Counted from the first letter of the stretch, positions 23,216-39,285 are shown. The stretch: 64,000 bases of DNA from Megascapheus bottae (GCA_024803745.1 JANJXV010000153.1:2046001-2110000), one strand, 5' to 3'. Notes: a model not told the origin generated them from the sequence alone. Numbers and translations are program-made.

Positions 23216-23960
23216 ACAAATTTAGAATCTGCTTTCATGAGGTGACAATCTCTGGCAGATATTCTTATCAAATGTGGCACTGCCTACTTCCAGCTTAAAA
23301 CATGGGTTGATGACCCAGCATAACAGAGAATGCATTCACCCCGGCCCAACACATAGGCTGGGACCCTGAACTTTCAGGTAGCATTTGGCTTTGAAGGTCA
23401 TGAGATCTTAGTCTACAAATGATGAGCCCCCTCCCGTGAGGCATAGCAAACGGAGCCAAAGTGCAACCCAGTTAAGCACCAGATCAAGCTTCCCTTCTTC
23501 AGTAGGGTATGGTTTGAAAACTGTGCATAGCTTCTGTTTGAAGCCAGTCCAGAAAGGAAAGTCCATGAAACTCTCATTTCCAGTTAACTGCCAAGGGGGT
23601 GGGGGAATTCACAGGCTGGGGGATGCACAGGATGATCCATGGGCCCTGTGCAGCTACTGGGTCACCCCCTTCTGCATCTCAGCCTTTGGCTTTGAGCTCT
23701 GTGATCGTCAAGATGTGCACAGTCTGTACTCTGGCTGGCAGAAGAAAGGACCCTGGGAAGACAATTGTAGACCCTTTGTGAGTGTAGGAAGGGGTAGGCT
23801 GGACACCCAGTCCAAGAGGAGCTAAAACTGGAGTCGAGGGGTGTGCAATGAGTGGGTGTGAGGGTTGTGGGCAGTCACAGTCATGGCAGAGGTGGCTCTG
23901 TCTGTGGGGTGAGTGCCTCCCTGCAGGCAGAGTACTGGACATATCAGAGATCCACATGAA
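23216..23960. other. Unassigned DNA with copy-A deletion point
   Basis: Contains CTGCCAAG at 23588-23595, the scar of a 582-bp loss relative to copy B. The plus frame around 23600-23825 (CSYWVTPFCISAFGFELCD) and the overlapping minus frame are both open in A and B. I recognise neither. Confidence 0.5.
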
Positions 23961-23964
23961 AAGG

Positions 23965-24080
23965 AAAAGCTGGAAATGGCACTATGGTTCAAATGGTAGA
24001 GCATCAACCTTGAGCAAAAGAGCTCAGGGACAGTACCCAGGACCTGAGTTCAAGCCTCATGACTGTAAAGGAAAAAGAAC
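23965..24080 (+). repeat. SINE right half, copy A
   Basis: GGAAATGGCACTATGGTTCA.. GAGCAAAAGAGCTCAGGGAC.. then an A-rich tail. Partner 62115-62240. Confidence 0.82.
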
Positions 24081-25317
24081 CAGGACTATGAGAGGGAACA
24101 TGGTACTCTCTTGGTCTAATCAGACACAAGAAGAGGCCTGGATAGGCTGTGGAAAAACACAGAGAACATCTTCCCCCAGCTCATCCTGTCCTTTATGCTG
24201 GGGCAGCCATGTAACTAGGGCTACGGTGAGATCATCTTCACCCTTGTGCTGCCATCTGAATTGTAGGCCTCTGTCCTGGCATGGGGTGTCCTGATGGCTG
24301 AGCAGGTGCCCTAACCCTAGATGGAGAGCAGCCACTGACTGTGGTAGCTCAGGAGAGATCTGTTCCATAGCTATCAGGCCACCCAGCATGGGAGCCATAA
24401 CCACCCCTCACCCAGGTAGAGGCTAATGGTTCTCCAGGTGCTACTAACATTGCCCCACCCCTAGCTCTGGGTACACGTGACATTCCCTCCACAAGGAGCA
24501 GGACTAAGTGAAGGATCAGGAAGCTGCCTATGGGCTTCAGATGATGGCCAGGCTGGCATTACAGATGGCCTCACTCTGTCACCACCTTCCCCTGCCTCCA
24601 TCATTCCTCCATCATGCCTCTCTACCTCCCACCCATTAACCTTGGAAACCAATGAATTGGGCTCTCATCATTCCTCTCATCTCTTCACCCACCTTGCCAT
24701 GCGTCCATCCCTCTGTCACTTCCACCCCACACACATCCCACCACCAGCCACCCTGTAGCTTATGAGGATCCCAGAGGAAGCTCTTGGTGAAGGTCTTGTG
24801 ACCACAAAACAGTTACTATCACCCGCTCCAGCATGATCCACCACAGAATAAGAACAGCCAAGCAGGCACACACTGCATCAGAGTTGCTCTGCTGCTACCC
24901 TGATTTCTTCATGGCCAGGACTTGGCTCTCCTCAGCCTCCCAGCTCAGTAACCAGAACATTGTGCTTTCAGAGAGCCATGGCTTCCAGTCTCCATGGACA
25001 CAATGACATCAAGGTGATGCCAACTTCCCCATCTCTATATACTTCTAACTATGGGATGGGAGCTGATGTTCTCTTCTGTGACTCCATCCGCTAAGAGGCT
25101 CATGCAGATTTCTATCCTTTGCTCATCATGGTGACTCTTTGGTTAACAAGTCACTGCTGGGCTTCCAGTTCACCACATATAGAACCCATACTCCAACACT
25201 TTTCTTAGAAGGACTGATGACTTTTAAATATTCTCTAGTTTTAAATTTCTAGTTCCTTCTCTCTTTCATTTATATATTTCCCTTCCTCACATACTTCCCT
25301 TTTTTTACCTTCCTTCT
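24081..25317. other. GC-richer unassigned DNA, copy A
   Basis: Higher GC than its surroundings, with Pro/Ser-rich open frames on both strands (for example 24477-24758 plus). Frames are kept in copy B, but high identity alone explains that. No known domain seen. Confidence 0.5.
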
Positions 25318-25600
25318 TTCATTCCTGGCCTTGAACTCAAGACCTGGAGTTTTTTCTTAGCTTTTCTTTGCTCAAGGTAGCACTCTAGCTCTTGAGCCAC
25401 AGCTCTACTTCAATCTTTGTTCTTGCTCTAAACTGGGAGTATGAGTCTCATGCATTTTTCCCTTTGCTGGGTTGGTTTTAAACCACAATACTAAGATCAG
25501 GATCCTGAATATGCCTCGGATTACAGGTATTATCTAATCAAAACAAATTCCTGATTTCTTTTTTAGACATAATTAGTTCTTTCAGGTGAGCCACCAGCCA
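25318..25600 (-). repeat. Dimeric SINE, copy A
   Basis: Minus-strand decayed SINE (GGCCTTGAACTCAAGACCTG, CTCTTGAGCCACAGCTC, GGATTACAGGTATT). Partner 63477-63745. Confidence 0.8.
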
Positions 25601-26474
25601 CTCATGCAAGAGCATTGCAGGATACCAGCATTCATCTTGTCTCCAGTCTTATTCCATCCATCTCACAATGGTCATCTAAAACACCCTGCTGCATGCCTGA
25701 AGTCGCAAGGAACGTTCTCAACGCCATGAGAAGCCCCCTTAAGCTCTGCCTCAGATATGCCCAGCCCCCATCCCACTTCCACATGAGCATTTGTTTAGGA
25801 GAAATTTCCTGAGTACATCATCATCTTTTCCTCACCATTCAAATTTCATCTTTGGAGTCATTTCTCCCAGACAAAGAGGAACATGATCCATGGTTTGATA
25901 GCAGCTCCAGCTTCATAGTCCCAGCCACCAACACCCCCCCATTACCCTGCCAGACACCTGAATTCAAGGACAATGTTTTCACTACCCCTGACTCTTATCA
26001 AATGTTTTAACTTATACAGTGCATTAAAATAATTTTACTAAATGGAATAAACACATGGCATCAAGCTTCAGAATCTTTGCACCTGAACTTTTAGTGAATC
26101 ACAGACACACCAGCATTTCTGTAGCCAACAGAAATCTTAGCTTTGAGATTTCAGCATTCCTGGTATCCAAGTTTGGATGTGCTAACACTGCCCTTAATGG
26201 GGCACTTCAATCACACAATCCCACAACAATCACTGTCATTTGACATTCACTGGTAGGTGGTGCTAGGAAAAAGACTGATGTGCCAACTCCATGCCGTCTT
26301 GACCTATGCCATCTTCAAACCTGGAGCAAGTGGGGCTCCTCTCTCCATGACATCTTTTGTGTACTACCCCAGGAGGACCTTTACCTTGAGACAAAATTAT
26401 GAAGAATATCTCTACCAGCAAAGATTCCAGTGAGATGTGCCTACATGGATAAAGCTAAAATCTCACTAAAGTGA
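25601..26474. other. No recognised feature
   Basis: Unique DNA crossing the last base (25842) that can be paired with copy B. A plus frame at 26055-26243 is short and unrecognised. Confidence 0.55.
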
Positions 26475-26710
26475 GGTTGTTGGCAGTGCTGGAGCCTGAA
26501 CTCAGGGCCTGGGCACTAAGCATTTGTACTCAAGACTAGCCCTTTACCACTTGAGCCCAAACTCCATTCCCAGCTGTTTTTATTTTTGGTAGTAAGAATC
26601 TATCAGACTTTCCTGTTCTAGGTGACTTGGAACTTCCATACTCAGATCTCAGCCTCCTGACCAGCCTGGATTAAAAGTGTGGATCAGCCATGCGCCACAC
26701 CTGAGGACTT
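26475..26710 (-). repeat. Dimeric SINE
   Basis: GGAGCCTGAACTCAGGGCCT and CCTTTACCACTTGAGCCC, then CAGCCTCCTGACCAGCCTGG, on the minus strand. It has no partner in the window. Confidence 0.8.
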
Positions 26711-27079
26711 CTGCCAGCACATTTTTTCCCAAAAATTGGAAGAGGAAGATGAGGGAGCATTGGGCTCATCCTGACCTGCATATGAAGGAGAGCATCAGCG
26801 CCTGAACTTCATTCCCTGTTGTAGGCTGCTGGAGGAAAAGGAAGCAAATAGGCACAGGCTGGCAGCAGATGCCACAGAACAACTTGTGACCAAGACTCCC
26901 AGAGCAGACCTCAGAATCGATGACAGAGTTGGATCTACCCAGTAACAGAGGCAGTGGTGACACCTGAAACTGCGCGTTTGAGCCTTTGCTGCTAGTAAAC
27001 AGGGCCACCTATGTCTCAATGAGAAAGGTGAGATTTTGGTGGAGAAGGTGAGATTAAACATTATGTATCATGCAAGAAG
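26711..27079. other. No recognised feature
   Basis: Unique DNA. Two overlapping minus frames (27061-26766) are open but show no known domain. Confidence 0.5.
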
Positions 27080-27550
27080 ACAGACTATAAGGGGTCTTTT
27101 ATTATTCCAAGTGAAATTTTGGATTTCCTCTTCTGTTTCTTTAAAGAATGACATTGGGATATTGATGAATATTGCACTGAATTTGTAGATAGTCCCTATC
27201 AAGATTGCCATTTTTACAATATTACTTTTTCCAAACCAGGAGCATAGGTTTTTGCATTTCCTTCTCCAGAGTTTATAGTTCCATCAAAAAGGTGCTTTAC
27301 ATTCTAAGTTAATTCCTAGGTATTTTATTTTCTTTGATAGCAAAATGAGTTGCTATCCTGATTCTTGCCTCATTCCTCTCATTTGTTGGCATATAGGAAG
27401 GCAGTTGATATTGAGGGTTAATTTTATAGCCTGCTACCTTACGAAAGTTTTATATCAGCTCAAGCAGCTTCGGAGTAGAGTCTATAGGGTTCTTTAAATA
27501 CAGAATCATGTCATCTGTAAGGAGAGAAAGTTTCAGTTCCTCTTTCCCTT
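27080..27550 (-). mobile_element. L1 ORF2 fragment, minus part of inverted insertion
   Basis: Homologous to the reverse-transcriptase region at 8900-9420, for example GAATGACATTGGGATATTGATG and TACAGAATCATGTCATC. It abuts a plus-strand L1 piece at about 27551. Confidence 0.85.
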
Positions 27551-27957
27551 TTCCTCCTCACTCCAGTTAGAATGGCCAAGATCCAGAAATCTAATAACGT
27601 ATGCTGGAGGGGATGTGGCCAGGAGGGATCACTACTACACTGCTGGTGGGATTGCAAACTCGTTCAACCACTATGGAAAGCACTATGGCAGTATCCCAAA
27701 AAGACTAAACATAGAGCTCCCCTGTGATCCAGCAATTTCACTACTTGCCAATCGTCCAGATAGGACACACTAAATTCACTAGAACAATAACATTTATCAC
27801 AGCACTATTTACTATAACAAAGGTATGGAACCAACCCAGATGCCCGTCAGTTGATGAGTAGATCAAATATGGTATTTTTACACAATGGAATTCTGTGCTT
27901 CTGTCAGAAAGAATGACATAGACGAATTTGTAAGGAAATAGAAAGACTGTAAAGTTT
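27551..27957 (+). mobile_element. L1 ORF2 3' part, plus part of inverted insertion
   Basis: The plus-strand ORF2 C-terminal coding remnant begins CACTCCAGTTAGAATGGCCA. It continues through GGAGGGGATGTGGCCAGGAG, CAACCACTATGGAAAGC and ACAATGGAATTCTGTG, then stops near a CT-rich tract. Together with the preceding opposite-strand piece it fits an L1 with 5' inversion (twin priming) or a later inversion. Confidence 0.85.
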
Positions 27958-28020
27958 AGAAATTAGTTTCTGTCTCCTTCTCTCTCTCCTTCTTTATCTC
28001 TGTAAAATTTAGAAGTTCCT

Positions 28021-28065
28021 GTTTCTCTCTCTTTTCTCTCTTTCTCTCTCTTTCTGTCTCTCTCT

Positions 28066-28130
<65 letters not shown>
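28021..28130. repeat. TC-rich microsatellite
   Basis: Imperfect TTTCTCTC leading into about 30 uninterrupted TC units. It sits between the inverted L1 remnant and a SINE. Confidence 0.95.
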
Positions 28131-28136
<6 letters not shown>

Positions 28137-28305
28137 TCCTTAGGCTTGAACTCAGGGCCTGAGCTACTTTTGCTCAAGGTTAGCACTCTACCATTTGAAC
28201 AACAGTGCTGCTTCTGGCTTGCTCTTTTCACGTAGTATTGAGGAATCTAACCCAGGCCTTCATCCTTGATAGGTTAGCACTCTACCACTAAGCCACACAG
28301 TCAGC
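28131..28305 (-). repeat. ID-like SINE
   Basis: Minus-strand (CTTAGGCTTGAACTCAGGGC, GATAGGTTAGCACTCTACCAC). It lies immediately 3' of the decayed finger exon in gene orientation. Confidence 0.83.
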
Positions 28306-29047
28306 TTTTAGAGGTTCCTGACAAAGGTTTTCCTACATGCTATTATTTCTTCTGTGAGTGCTCTTAATGCTTGCTGAAGGTTGACTTTGTTTAGAAGACT
28401 TACCCTAATGCTCCCATATACAGAGATTCTATATATAGCTAAATGTTTTTCATTACTCAGAATTTCTCTATTGTGTATGTTGTGAAATGTACTGAAGACT
28501 GACTTCTGATTAAAAGTCATTGCACATTTGTTCTATTCATTAGTTTTCTTTTCTTCTATGGGAATCAGGTTTGTGATGAACACAGAAGTATGCCTTCCAG
28601 GTTAAACACTTTCCACATTTGTAATATTCATAAGGTTTTTCTCTCCTATGTGCATTTTATACTTAGTCATGCGTTCATGATGGATTTTTCATATTCTTAT
28701 ATTCATACGATTTTTATCCTGTGTCTGTGTGGTATCATGCAAACTCAACTATGAGTTCTTCAAAAAAATTTCCCTTTCATTTTATTCATAGGATTCTATC
28801 CTGTGGGTGTTTAGTGATAAATCTTGACTTGTGCCTTCTGGGGAAAAGACTGAACATTTGCTACATTCATTAAGGGTTTTATCTTGTGTTGGTTCTGTGA
28901 CACAAGCTGAGTTTTCTTCCACAGACTAAAAAGTCTTTCCTATTTATTACATTGCTAAGGCTTCTCATATGTGTGAACTCTCTTACGCTTCCTGAAGGGT
29001 GAATACTGCACGAAAGACTTTCAACTTTGGTTATATTCCTAGGGTTT

Positions 29048-29733
<686 letters not shown>

Positions 29734-30101
29734 AGTGAGGTATGATTTCAGTCTAAAAGTCTTCCCACATTTATCCCATTCATAAGATTTCTCTTCTGTG
29801 TGAGATCTCTGATGTGTGCTGATTGCTGAATTCTGGGCAGAAATTTTATTACGTTCCTCATATTCATAGGGTTTGTCTTCTCTTGGAGATCGAGGTTGGA
29901 GCGTCAGGTCTGACTTCTCAGAAATTAATTTTCACACTTGATGTACGCATCACATATCTCAGGATATTTGCTCTGAGGTATTGTAAGGCGTATTTCATTA
30001 CTGAAAGATTTCTCACATTCACTACATGTATGAGGAGTCTCTCCTGTGTACATTTTCGGATGTGTAGTGATGGTCGGCGTTAAGTACAATATTTTTCATC
30101 A

Positions 30102-30511
30102 CACAGTACATTTAGCAGTTTTCCTCCCTCCCTGAAGAATTTCTTGGGCAGGGAGAACAGAATTATGATACTGCAGATCTTTTGGACTGTCACAATCATG
30201 AATAAAATGCTCTGAATAGCCGATGGATTTTTTAAGACCAGGAGACATACGAGATCTATATGCAGCATGCATCTCATCAGGCTTAGGAGACAGAAGCATG
30301 TTCTGACACTTAATGAACTCCTCAGTCCTCACCCCTAAGTTGTTACCGTTATTACTAATCAGCTCTGGATTATGTGTAGAGCTCAAATTTAAAGTTGTTG
30401 CTAATCTCACGTTTTCCTCCACTTCGATACTACTTGCAACTGCTACTTCACAAAGACATTCATGTGGACTTTCCTGGCAGGTCTTGAACACATTTTCCAT
30501 TACCTGGACAT
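30102..30511 (-). CDS. Open KRAB-ZNF linker segment
   Basis: 137 codons open from the finger-exon acceptor to the TGA TGA pair. The segment starts DVQVMENVFKTCQES and is acidic to neutral, without zinc ligands except a final KCTV that looks like the start of a degenerate finger. KRAB-ZNF proteins normally have such an unstructured linker between KRAB and fingers. Translation here would stop before any complete finger. Confidence 0.7.
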
Positions 30512-30934
30512 CTAAAATGAGTCATAGAAAAAAGACACAAACATACATGAGATACAAATATTCCTTACTGTAAAGGTAATGACTTTACTTTCCCATCCTA
30601 AGTGTTAGATATTTTAAAATATAAAAGTGGAAATTGATTTGTGAGGAATATATGCTTTTCTCCCTAACATATTAAGAAAATGATATTTTACAATGACCAA
30701 TAATGTTTTTCTGTGTTTTAGTTCTCTTTTTATATCACAGGAAATATTTATTGAAATTACCCATCTATGTATTGCTACAGTTTTAAGCTGAGTACTATCT
30801 ATAGCATACCTGCAGCTATTTTTTTTCAAATACTGTTTTGTTTATACATTGAGGAATAGCTGCCTTTCTTTTATTTTTGAGAAATACTCTAAATATTGTG
30901 CTGTTTTGCATCTTTTTAAAACTTTCTTTTCTTT

Positions 30935-31105
30935 TCTTTTCTTTTTTTTTTGTAGTTCATAGGCCTCGGCCCTGTCCCTGAACACTTCAGCAGAAGACTA
31001 TAACCCCTATCCTTGAGCTACAGCCCCACTTCCTGTTTTCTAGAGTTAACTACTGATAAGAGTCTCACGTCCTGAGTACCAGATAGGATTACCTTACCCA
31101 GTTTC
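30935..31105 (-). repeat. SINE in KRAB-ZNF intron
   Basis: T-rich CTTTTCTTTTCTT tail and CCCTATCCTTGAGCTACAGC, then GATAAGAGTCTCACG. A decayed minus-strand element. Confidence 0.75.
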
Positions 31106-31424
31106 AATGCTGTTTGCTTATTAACCATTAAGTGGGGAACACGAATTTTTTCTAGATTCAGCGGCCACAAGTTTGGTTTATATTTCTGTTTGCCTTTGAT
31201 CCAAGCAAGAACGATTCTTGAGACTAAGGTCTTACACCTATATCCCTTCAGTTACAACTTCTCACTAAAGTCTCAATTTAGGTATTTGTGGGAATTTTGA
31301 AATTTATTTCTTTCCCTTTGAAGTCTTATAAAAATTCCTTTTCTAACACTCCTGTCCCTCAGAACCATGGAAGACCAGAAAATCCCCAGCTCATTGTCTA
31401 GTTAATTTTCTTATGTTGATTGAA

Positions 31425-31620
31425 ACTTTGTTGCTTTTTTTCCTTCCATTCCTGGGTTTGAACTTAGGACCTAACCACTGTCCTTGGGTTTTCTCAAGAC
31501 TAGAACCCTACCAATGAATTCATTACTTCTGGCTTTTTCTATGTATGTTGTAATAAGGAATAAAACCTGTGTCTTTGTGCATGCTAGGCAAGCACTCTAC
31601 CACTAGGCTCAATTTCTGGT
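31425..31620 (-). repeat. ID-like SINE in KRAB-ZNF intron
   Basis: CATTCCTGGGTTTGAACTTAG, then GCATGCTAGGCAAGCACTC, minus-strand. Confidence 0.82.
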
Positions 31621-31756
31621 GGAAACGTCTGGTTTTGAATACCAGTCTCTTCCTACCAGCATAAAGATATTATCCTTATCAGAGAATAATGCCGTGACAT
31701 ATTCCTTGTTTGCTCAATCATTTATAGTCTTAGTTTTAAAGAAATGAAAGAATGAT

Positions 31757-31759
31757 ATT

Positions 31760-31817
<58 letters not shown>

Positions 31818-31853
31818 TTTCCTTCCTTCCCTCTTTCTTCCCTCTTTCTTCCC

Positions 31854-31911
<58 letters not shown>

Positions 31912-31947
31912 TTTCCTTCCTTCCCTCTTTCTTCCCTCTTTCTTCCC

Positions 31948-32005
<58 letters not shown>

Positions 32006-32020
32006 TTTCTTTCTTTCTTG
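31757..32020. repeat. TTTC microsatellite with higher-order repeat
   Basis: Long CTTT tract. An interruption block (CTTCCTTTCCTTCCTTCCC plus three CTCTTTCTTCC-type steps) occurs at 31813 and again at 31909, about 96 bp apart. One strand is entirely pyrimidine. The long open frames of Lys/Glu/Arg or Phe/Ser across it are not genes. Confidence 0.95.
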
Positions 32021-32255
32021 TTTTGCGGTCATGGGACTTGAATTCTAGACCTGGCTGTTCTTCCTGAGCTCTTCAGCTCAAGGCTACTGCCCTATGTCTT
32101 TAGAGTCAACCCCACTTCTCATTTTCTATTGGTTCATTGGAGAGAAGAGTCTAAGGTGTTTTTGTGATAGGTCAGTCTTTGAACCTTGATCCTCAGATCT
32201 CAGCCTCCTAAGTAGCTAGGATTACAGGCATGAGCCACGGGCTCATGGCTTTCTC
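32021..32255 (-). repeat. Dimeric SINE in KRAB-ZNF intron
   Basis: GGGACTTGAATTCTAGACCTG, then CCTAAGTAGCTAGGATTACAG. It is minus-strand, and the TTTC tract sits at its A/T tail, the usual birthplace of such tracts. Confidence 0.86.
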
Positions 32256-32344
32256 ATTTTATTTTGTTTCACAGTGATTTCTACAGAGAAATCTAACTTT
32301 AACTCTACTGCCACATAGAATTCATCATATCACCCTATGATTCT

Positions 32345-32520
32345 TGGTGCCGGGGGTTTGGGCTAGCATGCACAAAGACCTGGTTCAGTTCCTTGGTACT
32401 ACATACAAAGAAAAAGCCAGAAGTGGTGCTATGACTCCAGAAGTAGAGAGCTAGCCTTGAGAAAACCCAAGGACCATGCTCAGGCCCTGAGACCAAGCAT
32501 AGGCTTGGGAAAAGAAAATG
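32345..32520 (+). repeat. ID-like SINE in KRAB-ZNF intron
   Basis: GTTTGGGCTAGCATGCACAAAG, then AGCCAGAAGTGGTGCTATGAC, plus-strand, with a GGGAAAAGAAAA end. Confidence 0.8.
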
Positions 32521-32662
32521 ATTCTTGATTCATTCACAAAGAATTCCATAGGTTCCACACAGGATTTAGGGTAACTAAGAATATTATTGCTCAGTACATC
32601 ACAACATGAACTTACCAATGTGGCTCAGGCTCCAACATCAATATGAAGATGCATTCACTCAC

Positions 32663-32752
32663 CTGTGATATTCTTGTCAGAGGAATTTCCTATCCAGAGT
32701 TCTGCACAGTGCTCTAGCTTGTCAATTAATACAGGTTTGGGAACACAGGGCC
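32663..32752 (-). CDS. KRAB-B exon, copy B KRAB-ZNF locus
   Basis: A 90-nt minus-strand exon with acceptor TTCTAATTTACAG and donor ACAG/GTGAGTG, phase 1 to phase 1. It encodes a B box (KPVLIDKLE, then LW) and continues in frame into the finger exon as ..NIT-DVQVMENV. All 90 bases match the copy A exon. Together with the A exon and the open linker it could encode about 209 residues. Confidence 0.9.
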
Positions 32753-36394
<3,642 letters not shown>

Positions 36395-38534
36395 GGGTGT
36401 GTAAATATTTAGGATCGTTATGTCTTCCTGGAGGAAAGATCCCTTTAGTAGTATGTAGTAACCTTCTTTGTCTTTTCTTACTAATTTTAGTTTGAAGTCT
36501 ATTGTATCTGATATGAGGATGGCAACTCCAGCCTGTTTATGGGGGCAGTTAGCTTGATAGAGTTTATTCCAACCTCTCTCTTTCAAAAGATGATTGTTTT
36601 GGGGTAAGATGTGTCGCTTGAAGACAGCAGAACGATGGCTCTTGATTTTGATCCAACTAGACAGCCTATGCCATTTAATTGGAGAGTTAAGTCCATTGAT
36701 ATTGAGAGTTAGGATTGAGAGATATTTATTAGTTCCTACCATTTTAAAAAGCTTTTAGTAGGGCCTGTGTCTTGACAGTTCTTGTGGTCCTTAGACGGTA
36801 TGCTGTTTAGGTGCCATTTCTTTCCATATATTGCATTTATTTTGGTTTTCTATGTATAGAGCATCTTTGAGAATTCTCTGTAGTGTTGGTTTTGTTTCGA
36901 CATATTGTTGCAGCTTTTCCCTGGAATGGAATGTTTTTATTGTTCCCTCAGTTATGAATGAGAGCTTAGCTGGCTACAGTATTCTTGGTTGGTAGTTATT
37001 TGATTTAAGGGCATGACATATATGCTTTCAGTCACTTCGTGCTTGCATGGTCTCTGCTGAGACATCTGGGGTTATTCTGAATGGTTTGGCTTTATAGGTT
37101 ACTGATCCCTTTTCCCTGGCTGCCTTTAGGATCTTTTCTTTTGTTTCTATTGATCCAGTTCGGATCACAATGTGGTGGTGGGATATTCTTTTCTGGTCAG
37201 GTCTGTTTGGGGTTCTAAAAGCTTCTCGTATCTGGATGGGCCTGCCCTTCTGGATATTTGGGAAATTCTCTGAGATGATTCCCTGAAGTATATTTCCAAT
37301 ACCATTGACCACTTTCTCCACGCCCTCCTCAATACCAACTAGCCTTAAATTAGGCTTCCTAATTGTATCTTGGACCTCCTGAAGCGCTCTCTCATATTTC
37401 CTAGATTTGGATTGACTCATTTTCTGTTCTTTATAATACCTAAATTATCTTCAGCCACGGAAATTCTCTCCTCTGCAATGTCTAACCTGCTATCAAAGCT
37501 ATCTACTTTATTTTTCATCTCCCTTGCTTCTAATTGCTCACTTTTGATGCCTTGCATCCCTTGTTTTAGATCATGTATGGATTTCTTTATCTCCTTGATT
37601 TCCTTTTGAGTGGTTAGCTCAGTAGCTTTATTTTCTTTGGACATTTGCTGGAGTTTGGTCACGTTTTTATTTGTGGATTCTTTGAATTCATCCATCTTTC
37701 TTTGAAAAACCTTTATTATGGCCTCCTTTATGGCTTCTTCTTTTTTACTTATCACCTTGTTTTTGCTTTCCTCTTGTTCAGGTATGGCTTCCTCCATTAT
37801 CTCTTTCTTTATATTTTCACATTTTTCATTAATGATGTTTATCAATTGCATTTGTGTAGCAATTGGAAGACTCTCCTCTAGGTTTGCCAGTGACTGTTCC
37901 ATTGTCTGTTTACATTGGGTGGGGGATGTTGTTTCTTGATTTGACATTTTTCTTGAGTTTCTTGTTCTGCCCATTTGAAAATGGGAGCAAGATTACTACT
38001 AAATACGATTATAGTTTTTCAGATATAACCAACCTAGACCTCTGTCGCTGGCAGACACTAGATGTTCACAAGTTTTGATTGGTATTATCACTCTTTCTTT
38101 TTGTGCACTTACAGACCAGCCTAATACAACCACTGAAATGCGATTTATACGCAAAACAATAAGCCTCTCAATCCAATCTCTATTGTCTTTAAGTCCCTCT
38201 GAGCCTAGAGAATAATTAACCACCTACATATACAATATTGCTCAACAGCCATCAAGTGTAGATCCGTGCAGTATAAGGGTTGAAAGATGAGCAGAGGTCC
38301 AGAGATAGAAAAAAAGAATGAGAGAGGTCAGGGGAGGTGCAAGAGGATTAACGTAGGAGTGTAAGAATATTGTAGTAATGAAGAAAAGTTATAGCATAAG
38401 GATAACTGACATAAGTTGGTAAGTAGGTAGCATATTTGAGTACAAAGTTTGGAAAGTATTAGAATAAAACTTATGTGTTGCTGCACGACTAGCTCTTAGC
38501 CCAACCAGTGGCCTCACAGTGGACCATGGGATGG
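36395..38534 (-). mobile_element. L1 5' fragment, copy B
   Basis: Partner of 3758-5900. ORF1 starts with ATG at 37974-37972 (MGRTRNSRKMSNQE) and is open to about 37417. It changes frame through a small deletion, then resumes at 37420-37028 with the RNA-binding half. ORF2 starts at 36742 with MVGTNKYLSILTLNINGLNS, a typical L1 endonuclease start, and is cut at 36395. Confidence 0.92.
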
Positions 38535-38636
38535 ATCTGTTTTTCTTGTCTACGTTGAGGGAAAGGGGTATTTCACAAGATGCAGAAGCGAAGATTTCAG
38601 AAGCAAATGCTGTGAGCGAATTAGCTCGTAAAAAGC

Positions 38637-38855
38637 ATTTTTATTTTCTTTTATCTTTCTGCCAGTCTTGGGGCTTGAATTCAGGGCCTGAGCACTGTCC
38701 TCGGGTTTTCTCAAGTCTAGCCCTCTGCCACTTGAGCCACAGTGCCACATCTAGATTTTCTATCTATGTGGTACTGAGCAATCAAACCCAGATCTTCATG
38801 GATGCTAGGCAAGCACTCTACCACTATGCCAAACTCTCAACCGTGACATAGTAAT
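38637..38855 (-). repeat. SINE within inverted fragment, copy B first
   Basis: Orthologue of 5998-6210; GGGGCTTGAATTCAGGGCC well preserved. Confidence 0.86.
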
Positions 38856-39084
38856 TATAAAGTCATCATCATCATCATCATCATATCCAAATATCCTTTC
38901 TCCTACAAAGAATGAACACTTAACTGTGTCTAATGCTTTTTTTTAATTTCACTAATTCTTCTGTGTTTTTCCCTCTTGCATTTTTTACACATGACAGCAA
39001 AGCTAATCATCAGGAAAAAATTGATTAGGATACAGAAACCTAATAATATCCTAGTAGATTGACGTCAAAAATATGTGCAAGATG

Positions 39085-39285
39085 CCCTGTGTGTTTGACA
39101 TAGTGGGAGAGTCTTTGGCTACCAAGCAGTAAGCCTCAGGTTTGATTCCTCATTACCACATACATAGAAAACGCTGCAAGTGGTGCTGTGGCTCGGTGGG
39201 ACAGCTAAAGCCTAAAGAAAGCCCAAGAACAATGTTCACACTCTGAGGTCAAGTCCCAAGACTAGCAAAAACAAAAAAAATTCGA
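39085..39285 (+). repeat. SINE within inverted fragment, copy B first
   Basis: Orthologue of 6445-6640, with GGTTTGATTCCTCATTACC. Confidence 0.85.

Larger units (their letters stand above)
30512..32662 (-). other. Intron between KRAB-B and finger exon
   Basis: A 2.15-kb intron with GT-AG ends. It contains minus-strand SINEs near 30940-31105, 31425-31620 and 32018-32255, a plus-strand SINE near 32345-32520, and a large TTTC tract. The stretch 30512-30930 shows nothing recognisable. Confidence 0.75.

Noticed and set aside
27956..28231. Arg/Glu-repeat open frame
   Set aside because: It comes from the TC microsatellite and an adjoining SINE.
31736..32048. 98-codon open frames of Lys/Glu/Arg (minus) and Phe/Leu/Ser (plus)
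   Set aside because: They are translations of the TTTC microsatellite, not genes.
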